Under the pieces are notes generated by a model, which searched no databases, was not told where the DNA came from, and saw only the letters and a list, made by a program, of their open reading frames with translations. The position numbers were made by a program, and so were the translations under genes. A stretch of DNA of 64,000 bases from Pseudomonas marginalis (GTDB lineage Bacteria; Pseudomonadota; Gammaproteobacteria; Pseudomonadales; Pseudomonadaceae), in the NCBI RefSeq assembly GCF_900105325.1, contig NZ_FNSU01000004.1, positions 434,001 to 498,000 of the forward strand, in the 5' to 3' direction. The stretch's first letter is position 1, and each line of letters opens with the position of its first letter. Below are positions 52,667 to 60,754 of the stretch, piece after piece.

Positions 52667-53575
52667 CTACTGGGTGGTGGAGGGGGTCAAGGCTGTCCAT
52701 ATCCTCATCACCATCTCGCTCCGGTTGGCGCGCAGGCGATGCAGCGAAACGTCGAAACTGACGCAAAATTCGGCGCCCCCCGCCATCAGCAGCTCGCCCG
52801 ATGCCAGCGCGTCGTTGACGACCATGCGCGGCAACCACGCCAGCCCCCGGCCACGCTTGGCCATTTCCAGAATGGCGTCATAGGAGTCCGCTTGGTAAAC
52901 CATTCGCAGCGCCAGGCGCTGCGGCAGTCGATCCAAATGCCGGGCCAGTACGCTGCGCAGTGTCAGAGTGGGTGAGAAGGCCAGCCAAGGGATGGGCAGG
53001 GCGTTGCTGTCGGCGAGTATCTGCAGTTGCGGCTGCCCAGGGGCGCTCGGGGCGCTGACCGGTAGCAGTTCCTCCTTGGCCAGTACTCGGGAGTCGAAAT
53101 GCTCCGGGTCCAACAGCGTCTGGGTCAGCGGGCTGGAAAAACTCAGCAGCAGATCAACCTCGCCGGCGGACAACCGGCTGATCGCTTCTTGCGCACCGCT
53201 GGTGAGCAATGACACCGCAAAGCTGCCCAGTTTCGGGTGCAATGACTCGTACCAATCGGGGAAAAAGTCACAAGCCAGGGTCCGGCCGGTGGCGATGCGC
53301 ACCGGTTCGTCGCGGCTGAGGGTGTCATTTTTGAACTGCGCTCTGACAGTGCCCAGCAATTCCAGCGATTGAGTGGCGGCATCAAGGAACAGCAGGCCGC
53401 AGGGTGTCAGTGACAGGGGTTGCTTGCGCTCGATCAATGGCGTGCCGACCCATTCTTCCAGCGCCCGGATACGTCGACCGAACGCTGGATGCGTGACACA
53501 GCGATTTTCGGCGGCACGCGACAGGCTGCGAGTGCGCGCCAGTTCGACAAAATCCTCAAGCCATTCAAGTTGCAT
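52667..53575 (-). CDS. LysR-family transcriptional regulator
   Basis: 302 residues from ATG 53575 (MQLEWLEDFVELA) with GGGGA seven bases upstream; the longer open frame to 53815 is not coding-like. The helix-turn-helix is visible (RTRSLSRAAENRCVTHPAFGRRIRALE), followed by an effector-binding domain. It lies upstream of the MFS carrier on the same strand and probably controls the carrier-deacylase pair. Divergent from yqiA. Confidence 0.88.
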   Translation of the reverse strand: MQLEWLEDFVELARTRSLSRAAENRCVTHPAFGRRIRALEEWVGTPLIERKQPLSLTPCGLLFLDAATQSLELLGTVRAQFKNDTLSRDEPVRIATGRTLACDFFPDWYESLHPKLGSFAVSLLTSGAQEAISRLSAGEVDLLLSFSSPLTQTLLDPEHFDSRVLAKEELLPVSAPSAPGQPQLQILADSNALPIPWLAFSPTLTLRSVLARHLDRLPQRLALRMVYQADSYDAILEMAKRGRGLAWLPRMVVNDALASGELLMAGGAEFCVSFDVSLHRLRANRSEMVMRIWTALTPSTTQ

Positions 53576-53729
53576 GGTGTTTCCCCGCTTGAAGTCGGGC
53601 CACTGGCCTCCGGCCATATATCCGGGTTCCCGGGCCGCAGATAGTACCGTCAGCGGCGATCGGCTGCACCCACAAGCCCCCTGTTCCCTGTAAACTGCGC
53701 CTCTTTGGCAGCCCCAGCGAGGCCCCGGC

Positions 53730-54338
53730 ATGTCCGCTTCGATCCTGTATATCCACGGTTTCAACAGTGCGCCCGCGTCCAACAAGGCCTGCCAGCTGGT
53801 TACCGTGATGGACACCCTGGGCCTGGCTGATCAATTGCGCGTGCCGGCCCTGCATCACCATCCCCGTCAGGCAATTCCTCAATTGGAGGAAGCCATTGCC
53901 CAGCTGGGGCGGCCGCTGCTGGTCGGCAGCTCGCTCGGCGGCTACTATGCAACCCATCTTGCCGAGCGCCATGGCCTCAAGGCACTCCTGGTCAACCCGG
54001 CGGTCAGCCCCCATCGGATGTTCGACGGTTACCTGGGCACCCAGAAGAACCTCTACACCGATGAAACCTGGGAACTGACCCACGACCATGTCACGGCGCT
54101 GGCCGAGCTGGAAGTACCGGCGCCCCAGGACGCCGCGCGTTACCAGGTGTGGTTGCAGACCGGCGATGAAACACTGGATTATCGCCTCGCCCAGCAGTAT
54201 TACCGGGCCTGTGCCTTGCGCATCCAGGCCGGTGGCGACCATGGTTACCAGGGGTTTGCCCGGCAATTACCGGCATTGTTGAGTTTTGCCGGCATTGGCG
54301 CAGATCAGTATCAATCCTTCGATTTCTCGGCACTGTAA
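53730..54338 (+). CDS. yqiA: Esterase YqiA
   Basis: Small alpha/beta-hydrolase of 202 residues. It has LYIHGFNSAPASNKA at the N-terminus, the nucleophile elbow GSSLGGYYA (Ser in GxSxG), an Asp in TGDETLDY and His in GGDHGYQGF, forming a complete triad. E. coli YqiA hydrolyses palmitoyl-CoA and short-chain esters in vitro. It precedes parE as in E. coli and P. aeruginosa. Confidence 0.9.
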   Translation: MSASILYIHGFNSAPASNKACQLVTVMDTLGLADQLRVPALHHHPRQAIPQLEEAIAQLGRPLLVGSSLGGYYATHLAERHGLKALLVNPAVSPHRMFDGYLGTQKNLYTDETWELTHDHVTALAELEVPAPQDAARYQVWLQTGDETLDYRLAQQYYRACALRIQAGGDHGYQGFARQLPALLSFAGIGADQYQSFDFSAL

Positions 54339-54392
54339 TTGCCTTGGAAATTGCAGGTTACTTTTTAATCGAACGACTCACGACGAGACCCC

Positions 54393-56297
54393 ATGGCCAC
54401 TCCCAGCGCTAGCTCTTATAACGCCGACGCCATCGAAGTCCTCTCGGGCCTCGACCCGGTGCGCAAACGCCCCGGCATGTACACCGACACCAGCCGGCCG
54501 AACCACCTTGCCCAGGAAGTCATCGACAACAGCGTCGACGAAGCCTTGGCCGGGCACGCCAAGTCGGTGCACGTCATTCTTCACGCCGACCACTCCCTGG
54601 AAGTGTCCGACGATGGTCGCGGCATGCCGGTGGACATTCACCCGGAAGAGGGTGTGTCGGGCGTCGAGCTGATCCTCACCAAGCTGCACGCCGGCGGCAA
54701 GTTCTCCAACAAGAACTACCAGTTCTCCGGTGGCTTGCACGGTGTGGGTATTTCCGTGGTCAACGCCCTGTCCACGTTGGTGCGGGTCAAGGTCAAGCGC
54801 GACGGCAACGAGTACGAGATGACCTTCGCCGATGGCTACAAAGCCACCGACCTGCAGGTCATCGGTACCGTCGGCAAGCGCAATACCGGCACCAGCGTGT
54901 ACTTCGCGCCGGACCCTAAGTACTTCGATTCGCCGAAATTCTCCATCAGCCGCCTCAAGCACGTGCTCAAGGCCAAGGCCGTATTGTGCCCGGGCCTGCT
55001 GGTGACCTTTGAAGACAAAGGCACTGGCGAGAAAGTCGAGTGGCACTACGAAGACGGCCTGCGTTCCTACCTGGAAGACTCCGTCAGTGATTTCGAACGC
55101 CTGCCCAACGAGCCGTTCTGCGGCAGCCTGGCCGGCAACAAGGAAGCCGTCGACTGGGCGCTGCTGTGGCTGCCCGAAGGCGGCGACAGCGTGCAGGAAA
55201 GCTATGTCAACCTGATCCCCACCGCCCAGGGCGGCACCCACGTCAACGGCCTGCGCCAGGGCCTGCTGGATGCCATGCGCGAATTCTGCGAATACCGCAG
55301 CCTGCTGCCGCGTGGCGTGAAGCTGGCGCCGGAAGACGTGTGGGAGCGCATTGCGTTCGTGCTGTCGATGAAAATGCAAGAGCCGCAGTTCTCCGGCCAG
55401 ACCAAGGAACGCCTGTCGTCCCGCGAAGCGGCGGCGTTTGTCTCCGGTGTGGTCAAGGATGCTTTCAGCCTGTGGCTCAACGAGCACCCGGAACTGGGCC
55501 TAGCCCTGGCGGAACTGGCGATCAACAACGCCGGCCGTCGCCTCAAGGCCAGCAAGAAGGTCGAGCGCAAGCGCATTACCCAGGGCCCGGCATTGCCGGG
55601 CAAGTTGGCCGATTGCGCCGGGCAGGACCCGATGCGCTCCGAGCTGTTCCTGGTCGAAGGTGACTCCGCCGGTGGTTCCGCCAAGCAAGCGCGGGACAAG
55701 GAATTCCAGGCGATCCTGCCGTTGCGCGGCAAGATCCTCAATACCTGGGAAGTCGATGGCAGCGAAGTCCTTGCCAGCCAGGAAGTGCACAACATTGCCG
55801 TGGCCATCGGCGTCGACCCAGGCGCAGCCGACATGAGCCAGCTGCGCTACGGCAAGATCTGCATCCTCGCCGACGCCGACTCCGACGGCCTGCACATCGC
55901 GACCCTGCTGTGCGCGTTGTTCGTGCAGCACTTCCGTCCGTTGGTGGATGCCGGTCACGTCTACGTCGCCATGCCGCCGCTGTACCGGATCGACCTGGGA
56001 AAGGAGATTTTCTACGCCCTGGACGAAGCCGAGCGCGATGGCATTCTCGACCGCCTGGTGGCCGAGAAGAAGCGTGGCAAGCCGCAGGTCACCCGATTCA
56101 AGGGCCTGGGTGAAATGAACCCGCCGCAACTGCGTGAGACCACCATGGACCCCAACACCCGGCGCCTGGTGCAGTTGACCCTGGAAGACTTCGCCGCCAC
56201 CTCGGAAATGATGGACATGCTGCTGGCGAAGAAACGCGCGCCGGACCGCAAGTCCTGGCTGGAATCCAAGGGCAACCTGGCTGAGGTCCTGGGCTGA
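54393..56297 (+). CDS. parE: DNA topoisomerase IV subunit B
   Basis: ATPase subunit of topoisomerase IV, which decatenates daughter chromosomes. 634 residues. The GHKL motifs EVIDNSVDEALAG (Mg-binding Asn46) and DDGRGMPVDIH, the Walker-like GGLHGVGISVVNALS, then the TOPRIM elements LVEGDSAGG and LADADSDGLHI are all intact. The TGA shares a base with the ATG of the next gene. Confidence 0.97.
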   Translation: MATPSASSYNADAIEVLSGLDPVRKRPGMYTDTSRPNHLAQEVIDNSVDEALAGHAKSVHVILHADHSLEVSDDGRGMPVDIHPEEGVSGVELILTKLHAGGKFSNKNYQFSGGLHGVGISVVNALSTLVRVKVKRDGNEYEMTFADGYKATDLQVIGTVGKRNTGTSVYFAPDPKYFDSPKFSISRLKHVLKAKAVLCPGLLVTFEDKGTGEKVEWHYEDGLRSYLEDSVSDFERLPNEPFCGSLAGNKEAVDWALLWLPEGGDSVQESYVNLIPTAQGGTHVNGLRQGLLDAMREFCEYRSLLPRGVKLAPEDVWERIAFVLSMKMQEPQFSGQTKERLSSREAAAFVSGVVKDAFSLWLNEHPELGLALAELAINNAGRRLKASKKVERKRITQGPALPGKLADCAGQDPMRSELFLVEGDSAGGSAKQARDKEFQAILPLRGKILNTWEVDGSEVLASQEVHNIAVAIGVDPGAADMSQLRYGKICILADADSDGLHIATLLCALFVQHFRPLVDAGHVYVAMPPLYRIDLGKEIFYALDEAERDGILDRLVAEKKRGKPQVTRFKGLGEMNPPQLRETTMDPNTRRLVQLTLEDFAATSEMMDMLLAKKRAPDRKSWLESKGNLAEVLG

Positions 56298-57292
56298 TGC
56301 GCACAGGTGTCGCCCTGGCGATCCTGATGTTGAGCGGGCTGGTGGCCACTTCGGTAGTTGCCGCGCCCGTGGCTGAGCTCAAGCTGGTGTCCGAACACCC
56401 GGTGGACGGCATGCGCGGCGGGAACCTGTCGGGCCTGGCGCTGTGTGGCAAGGAGCTGTGGACGGTTTCCGATCGTGATGACGACCAGATCTACCGTCTC
56501 GATACCCGTGCGCCGACCTGGCAAGCCGAAGCGGTAAGCATCGATGTGCCGCCGGTGCCGGAATCCGGGCTGCCCTGGGGGCTGCGTTCGCGCACCAAGG
56601 CTGCGTCGTTCATTCGCGGCGGCGACCTGGATTTCGAAGGCATCACCTGCGATGCCGCCGGCAATCGCTACATTGTCAGCGAAGCCCATGCGGCGGTGCT
56701 GCAAGTACCGGTGAGCGGTGCGCCTGAATGGTTGAAGATCGCCCCGGGCATGGTGCGTGAAGCCCGGGCCAGTGGCATGTTGCTGCACTTCAATGCGTTG
56801 TTCGAAGGCCTGGCAATCAACCCCGAGGGCAATCAGATCTGGCTGGCTGCGGAGCGTGAGCGGCGCGGCCTCATCTCCATCAAGCGCCCGCAAAGCCTGT
56901 GGGATTGCGACGGCCCTTGCGTGTTGCTGAGCGAGGCCGGCCAGGAGATGCAGCCGGCCAAGTTCGTCGGTGCCAAGGCGGTGTCCAAGGATTTCGCCGA
57001 TCTGTCACTGTTCAACGGCAAGCTGTTTACCCTGGAGCGCAATGCGTTCCAGATCTGCCGGCGCGATACGGTCACGGCCAAGGTCGAGCTGTGCTGGTCG
57101 TTCGCCGACGAAACCCTGACGCCCGAGCGGCGTTACGCCCAGCCCTATGGCCTGGCCGAAGCCCTGGTGGTGGACGCAGACGGTGCCTGGCTGGGCATCG
57201 ACAATAATTTCGGCCCCCGCGCCGATGGTGAAAAACGCCCCATGGTCTATCGTTTTGCCGCCCCCGCTGGCGGCTGGAGCGCCCAGCCATGA
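56297..57292 (+). CDS. Exported phytase-like (esterase-like) beta-propeller protein
   Basis: 331 residues with a signal peptide (LMLSGLVATSVVAA-PVAE). Repeats such as SGLALCGKELWTVSDRDDDQIYRL and DLDFEGITCDAAGNRYIVSEAH fit the esterase-like phytase domain (PF13449). Periplasmic. It is sandwiched between parE and parC, overlapping parE by one base, as PA4966 does. Substrate unknown; no reason to link it to topoisomerase. Confidence 0.82.
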   Translation: MRTGVALAILMLSGLVATSVVAAPVAELKLVSEHPVDGMRGGNLSGLALCGKELWTVSDRDDDQIYRLDTRAPTWQAEAVSIDVPPVPESGLPWGLRSRTKAASFIRGGDLDFEGITCDAAGNRYIVSEAHAAVLQVPVSGAPEWLKIAPGMVREARASGMLLHFNALFEGLAINPEGNQIWLAAERERRGLISIKRPQSLWDCDGPCVLLSEAGQEMQPAKFVGAKAVSKDFADLSLFNGKLFTLERNAFQICRRDTVTAKVELCWSFADETLTPERRYAQPYGLAEALVVDADGAWLGIDNNFGPRADGEKRPMVYRFAAPAGGWSAQP

Positions 57293-57365
57293 GCCGCTAC
57301 TTTTTTGAATCGATCCGGCGCGGCGGCATTTCCGCTGCGCCTTACCAAACAATGATGAGGCCCGC

Positions 57366-59630
57366 ATGAGTGACATCCTCGCAGACAGCTTAGATGGCGT
57401 AGAACGCCGGTCGCTGGCTGACTTCACCGAAAATGCCTACCTCAACTACTCCATGTACGTGATCATGGACCGTGCATTGCCGCATATCGGCGACGGCCTC
57501 AAGCCCGTACAGCGGCGCATCATCTACGCCATGAGTGAGTTGGGCCTGGACGCCGATTCCAAGCACAAGAAGTCGGCGCGTACCGTCGGTGACGTGCTCG
57601 GTAAGTTCCACCCCCACGGCGATTCGGCGTGCTACGAAGCCATGGTGCTGATGGCCCAGCCGTTCAGCTACCGCTACACCCTCGTCGACGGCCAGGGTAA
57701 CTGGGGTGCGCCGGATGATCCCAAGTCCTTCGCGGCCATGCGTTACACCGAGGCGCGCCTGTCGCGCTATTCGGAAGTGTTGCTCAGCGAACTGGGCCAG
57801 GGTACCGCGAACTGGGGACCGAACTTTGACGGTACTCTCGACGAACCCCTGGTGTTGCCCGCACGTTTGCCGAATATCCTGCTCAATGGCACCACCGGTA
57901 TCGCGGTCGGCATGGCCACCGACGTACCGCCGCATAACCTGCGCGAAGTCGCCACCGCATGCGTACGCTTGCTGGATGAGCCCAAGGCCACGGTCGAGCA
58001 GCTGTGCGAGCATATCCAGGGCCCGGATTACCCGACCGAAGCGGAAATCATCACGCCGCGCGCCGACCTGCTGAAGATGTACGAAACCGGCAAGGGCTCG
58101 GTGCGCATGCGCGCCGTGTATCACATCGAAGACGGCGACATTATCGTCACCGCCCTGCCGCACCAGGTGTCCGGTGCCAAGGTGCTGGAACAGATTGCCG
58201 CGCTGATGCAGGCCAAGCCGTCGAAATTGCCCCAGGTCGCTGACTTGCGTGACGAGTCCGACCACGAAAACCCATGCCGTATTGTGATCATCCCGACTAA
58301 CAGCCGGGTCGACCACGAAGTGCTGATGCAGCATCTGTTTGCCAGCACTGAGCTGGAGTCCAGCTACCGGGTCAACGTCAATATCATCGGCCTGGACGGC
58401 AAGCCGCAGTTGAAAAACCTGCGCAACCTGCTGGTCGAGTGGCTGGAGTTCCGGATACAAACCGTACGCCGCCGCCTGCAGTTCCGCCTCGACAAGGTCG
58501 AACGGCGCCTGCACCTGTTGGACGGCTTGCTGATTGCCTACCTCAACCTGGATGAAGTGATCCACATCATCCGTACCGCGGAGCACCCGAAAGCTGAGCT
58601 GATCGCGCGCTTCGAGCTGAGCGAGATCCAGGCCGACTACATCCTCGACACCCGCTTGCGTCAGTTGGCACGCCTGGAAGAGATGAAGCTGCGCGACGAA
58701 CAGGACGCGCTGCTCAAGGAGCAAGCCAAGCTGCAAGCCCTGCTGGGCAGCGAAGCCAAGCTGAAGAAGCTGGTGCGCAGCGAGTTGATCAAGGACGCCG
58801 AAACCTATGGCGACGACCGCCGTTCGCCAATCGTGCAACGTGCCGAAGCCAAGGCGCTGACAGAGACCGAACTGCTGCCGAACGAGAAAATTACCGTCGT
58901 TCTGTCGGAAAAGGGTTGGGTTCGCTCAGCCAAAGGGCATGATATTGACGCCACTGGCTTGTCGTACAAGGCCGGTGATGGCTTCAAGACTGCCGCCGCC
59001 GGGCGCTCCAACCAGTTTGCGGTGTTTATTGACTCCACCGGGCGCAGTTATTCGGTGCCGGCCCATACCTTGCCATCGGCGCGGGGGCAGGGCGAGCCGT
59101 TGACCGGTCGCCTGACGCCGCCACCTGGGGCGAATTTTGAATGTGTGCTGCTGCCGGATGACGATTCTCTGTATGTGATCGCTTCCGACGCGGGTTACGG
59201 GTTCGTGGTCAAGGGTGAAGACCTGCAGGCCAAGAACAAGGCGGGCAAGGCGTTGTTGAGCCTGCCGAACAACGCCAAGGTCATCCTGCCGCGTCCGGTG
59301 GAAGACCGCGAAGGCAACTGGCTGGCGTCGGTGACCACCGAAGGGCGCTTGCTGGTGTTCAAGATCAGCGATCTGCCGCAGTTGGGCAAAGGCAAGGGCA
59401 ACAAGATTATTGGTATTCCCGGCGAGCGGGTGGCCAGTCGCGAAGAGTACGTGACCGACATCGCGGTGATCCCGGAAGGTGCCACCCTGGTGCTCCAGGC
59501 CGGCAAGCGCACGTTGTCATTGCGCCCCGACGACCTCGAACACTACAAGGGCGAGCGTGGTCGTCGCGGTAATAAACTGCCTCGCGGCTTCCAGCGTGTG
59601 GATGCTTTGCTGGTGGAAACGCCGGTTTAA
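57366..59630 (+). CDS. parC: DNA topoisomerase IV subunit A
   Basis: Breakage-reunion subunit, 754 residues. Active-site Tyr126 lies in AAMRYTEARLS. The quinolone-resistance region reads HPHGDSACYE with Ser87 and Glu91, the residues found in quinolone-susceptible P. aeruginosa. The C-terminal beta-pinwheel is shorter and less basic than in GyrA. Cotranscribed with parE and the phytase-like gene; a hairpin follows. Confidence 0.97.
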   Translation: MSDILADSLDGVERRSLADFTENAYLNYSMYVIMDRALPHIGDGLKPVQRRIIYAMSELGLDADSKHKKSARTVGDVLGKFHPHGDSACYEAMVLMAQPFSYRYTLVDGQGNWGAPDDPKSFAAMRYTEARLSRYSEVLLSELGQGTANWGPNFDGTLDEPLVLPARLPNILLNGTTGIAVGMATDVPPHNLREVATACVRLLDEPKATVEQLCEHIQGPDYPTEAEIITPRADLLKMYETGKGSVRMRAVYHIEDGDIIVTALPHQVSGAKVLEQIAALMQAKPSKLPQVADLRDESDHENPCRIVIIPTNSRVDHEVLMQHLFASTELESSYRVNVNIIGLDGKPQLKNLRNLLVEWLEFRIQTVRRRLQFRLDKVERRLHLLDGLLIAYLNLDEVIHIIRTAEHPKAELIARFELSEIQADYILDTRLRQLARLEEMKLRDEQDALLKEQAKLQALLGSEAKLKKLVRSELIKDAETYGDDRRSPIVQRAEAKALTETELLPNEKITVVLSEKGWVRSAKGHDIDATGLSYKAGDGFKTAAAGRSNQFAVFIDSTGRSYSVPAHTLPSARGQGEPLTGRLTPPPGANFECVLLPDDDSLYVIASDAGYGFVVKGEDLQAKNKAGKALLSLPNNAKVILPRPVEDREGNWLASVTTEGRLLVFKISDLPQLGKGKGNKIIGIPGERVASREEYVTDIAVIPEGATLVLQAGKRTLSLRPDDLEHYKGERGRRGNKLPRGFQRVDALLVETPV

Positions 59631-59645
59631 GGCGTATTAGAGCCC

Positions 59646-59673
59646 TCGATCTACGATTTAAAGCGTAGATCGA
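59646..59673 (+). terminator. Hairpin after parC
   Basis: TCGATCTACG-ATTTAAAG-CGTAGATCGA, perfect 10-bp stem with an 8-base loop, 15 bases after the parC stop, followed by CGCTTTGG. Moderate AT content and a short T run make it a weak to fair terminator. Confidence 0.55.
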
Positions 59674-59806
59674 CGCTTTGGCGCTGGAGTCATGGCGCAT
59701 ATTCACGGATGATATGGCCTTTCCAGCGCCGGCGTGGCCGAGCGTGTTTAGGTTATTTTTAGTATTACATTGTGGTTCGCCTTGTGGCAGCCACCTGGAT
59801 GGGATG

Positions 59807-60514
59807 ATGACTGCTCCACGCGTTCCTCTATTTTTGATGCTCGCTGGCCTTTTGGGGTTGGCGGGTTGCAGCACACACCAGCCTGTGTCGCTGTACCAGC
59901 TGGACAGCGGAAGTCCAGCTCAGCCAGCCCAGACCGCTGGCATGGCCGTTTTGCTCGGGCCGGTGGTCGTCGCCGACTACCTGCAACGCGAAACCCTGCT
60001 GCAACGTCAGAACGATGGAAGCCTGCAAGGTTCCACCGATGGTCGTTGGGCAGGCAGTTTATCGTCTGACATCAACCAGTTGATGTTGCGTCAGGTGGCC
60101 GGTCAGTTGGACAGCCAGCGTGTGGTCCTGGCGCCCGCACCAACCGGCTTCAGCCCGGATGTGCAGGTCTTGCTGACCATTACCCGGCTCGACTCCGGTA
60201 AATCGCAACCGGCGATCCTCGATGCGCAATGGCGCTTGATCGACCGTCGCGGCCAGGTGCGTGATAACCGCATCGTGCACCTGCAGGAGGAACATGCCGG
60301 CACCACCGCGTCCCAGGTTCAGGCCCAGGGCGTGCTGCTGCAGCAATTGGCGCAGCAGTTGTCGGTGGCCCTCAAGCCCCTGGCCAACCAGCCCCCCATC
60401 GCCGAGGCGCCCCGTAAGTCGGCCCCGGTACAGGCCAAGCCGGCAGAGCCGCAAAAGCCTAAGATGCCGATGGCTACGCCGATCCGTACGGATATGGAAG
60501 TGTTCAGGTTCTGA
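59807..60514 (+). CDS. PqiC/YmbA-like membrane-integrity lipoprotein
   Basis: 235 residues with a lipoprotein signal ending LAGC (Cys21), followed by SLYQLD, the start typical of the ABC transport auxiliary lipoprotein family (DUF330, PqiC). The Pro/Lys-rich tail (about 200-225) is probably disordered. PqiC works with PqiAB in phospholipid traffic, but no pqiA or pqiB lies nearby. ATG 59804 and 59807 are both possible; I use 59807 given GGAT six bases before. Confidence 0.82.
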   Translation: MTAPRVPLFLMLAGLLGLAGCSTHQPVSLYQLDSGSPAQPAQTAGMAVLLGPVVVADYLQRETLLQRQNDGSLQGSTDGRWAGSLSSDINQLMLRQVAGQLDSQRVVLAPAPTGFSPDVQVLLTITRLDSGKSQPAILDAQWRLIDRRGQVRDNRIVHLQEEHAGTTASQVQAQGVLLQQLAQQLSVALKPLANQPPIAEAPRKSAPVQAKPAEPQKPKMPMATPIRTDMEVFRF

Positions 60515-60523
60515 TCTGAATGC

Positions 60524-60570
60524 CACACAAACAAAAGGCCCTCTGAATCAGCGGGCCTTTTGTTTGTGTG
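60524..60570. terminator. Strong bidirectional intrinsic terminator
   Basis: An 18-bp perfect stem: CACACAAACAAAAGGCCC (60524-60541) and GGGCCTTTTGTTTGTGTG (60553-60570) around an 11-base loop, with A-rich and T-rich flanks on the two arms. Starts ten bases after the lipoprotein stop. Confidence 0.92.
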
Positions 60571-60629
60571 CGATTTACTTGAGGCTTGTTGAGATCCAAA
60601 TGTGGGAGGGGGCAAGCCCTAATGTTTTT

Positions 60630-60730
60630 TGTAGGAGCGAGCTTGCTCGCGAAAAACTCACAGGCGCCGCGTTCATTCAGGAACAACGCGTTATCGTTGA
60701 CGTTTTTCGCGAGCAAGCTCGCTCCTACAG
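60630..60730. repeat. REPIN, second copy
   Basis: Same family as 36137-36236 but in the opposite orientation: TGTAGGAGCGAGCTTG at the left and its reverse complement ending at 60730. The interior shares CGCGTTATCGTTGACG. A single REP arm (AATGTGGGAGGGGGCAAG) of another class lies just left at 60599. Confidence 0.9.
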
Positions 60731-60754
60731 GAGACATTAGTCCGGCGGTGTGCT

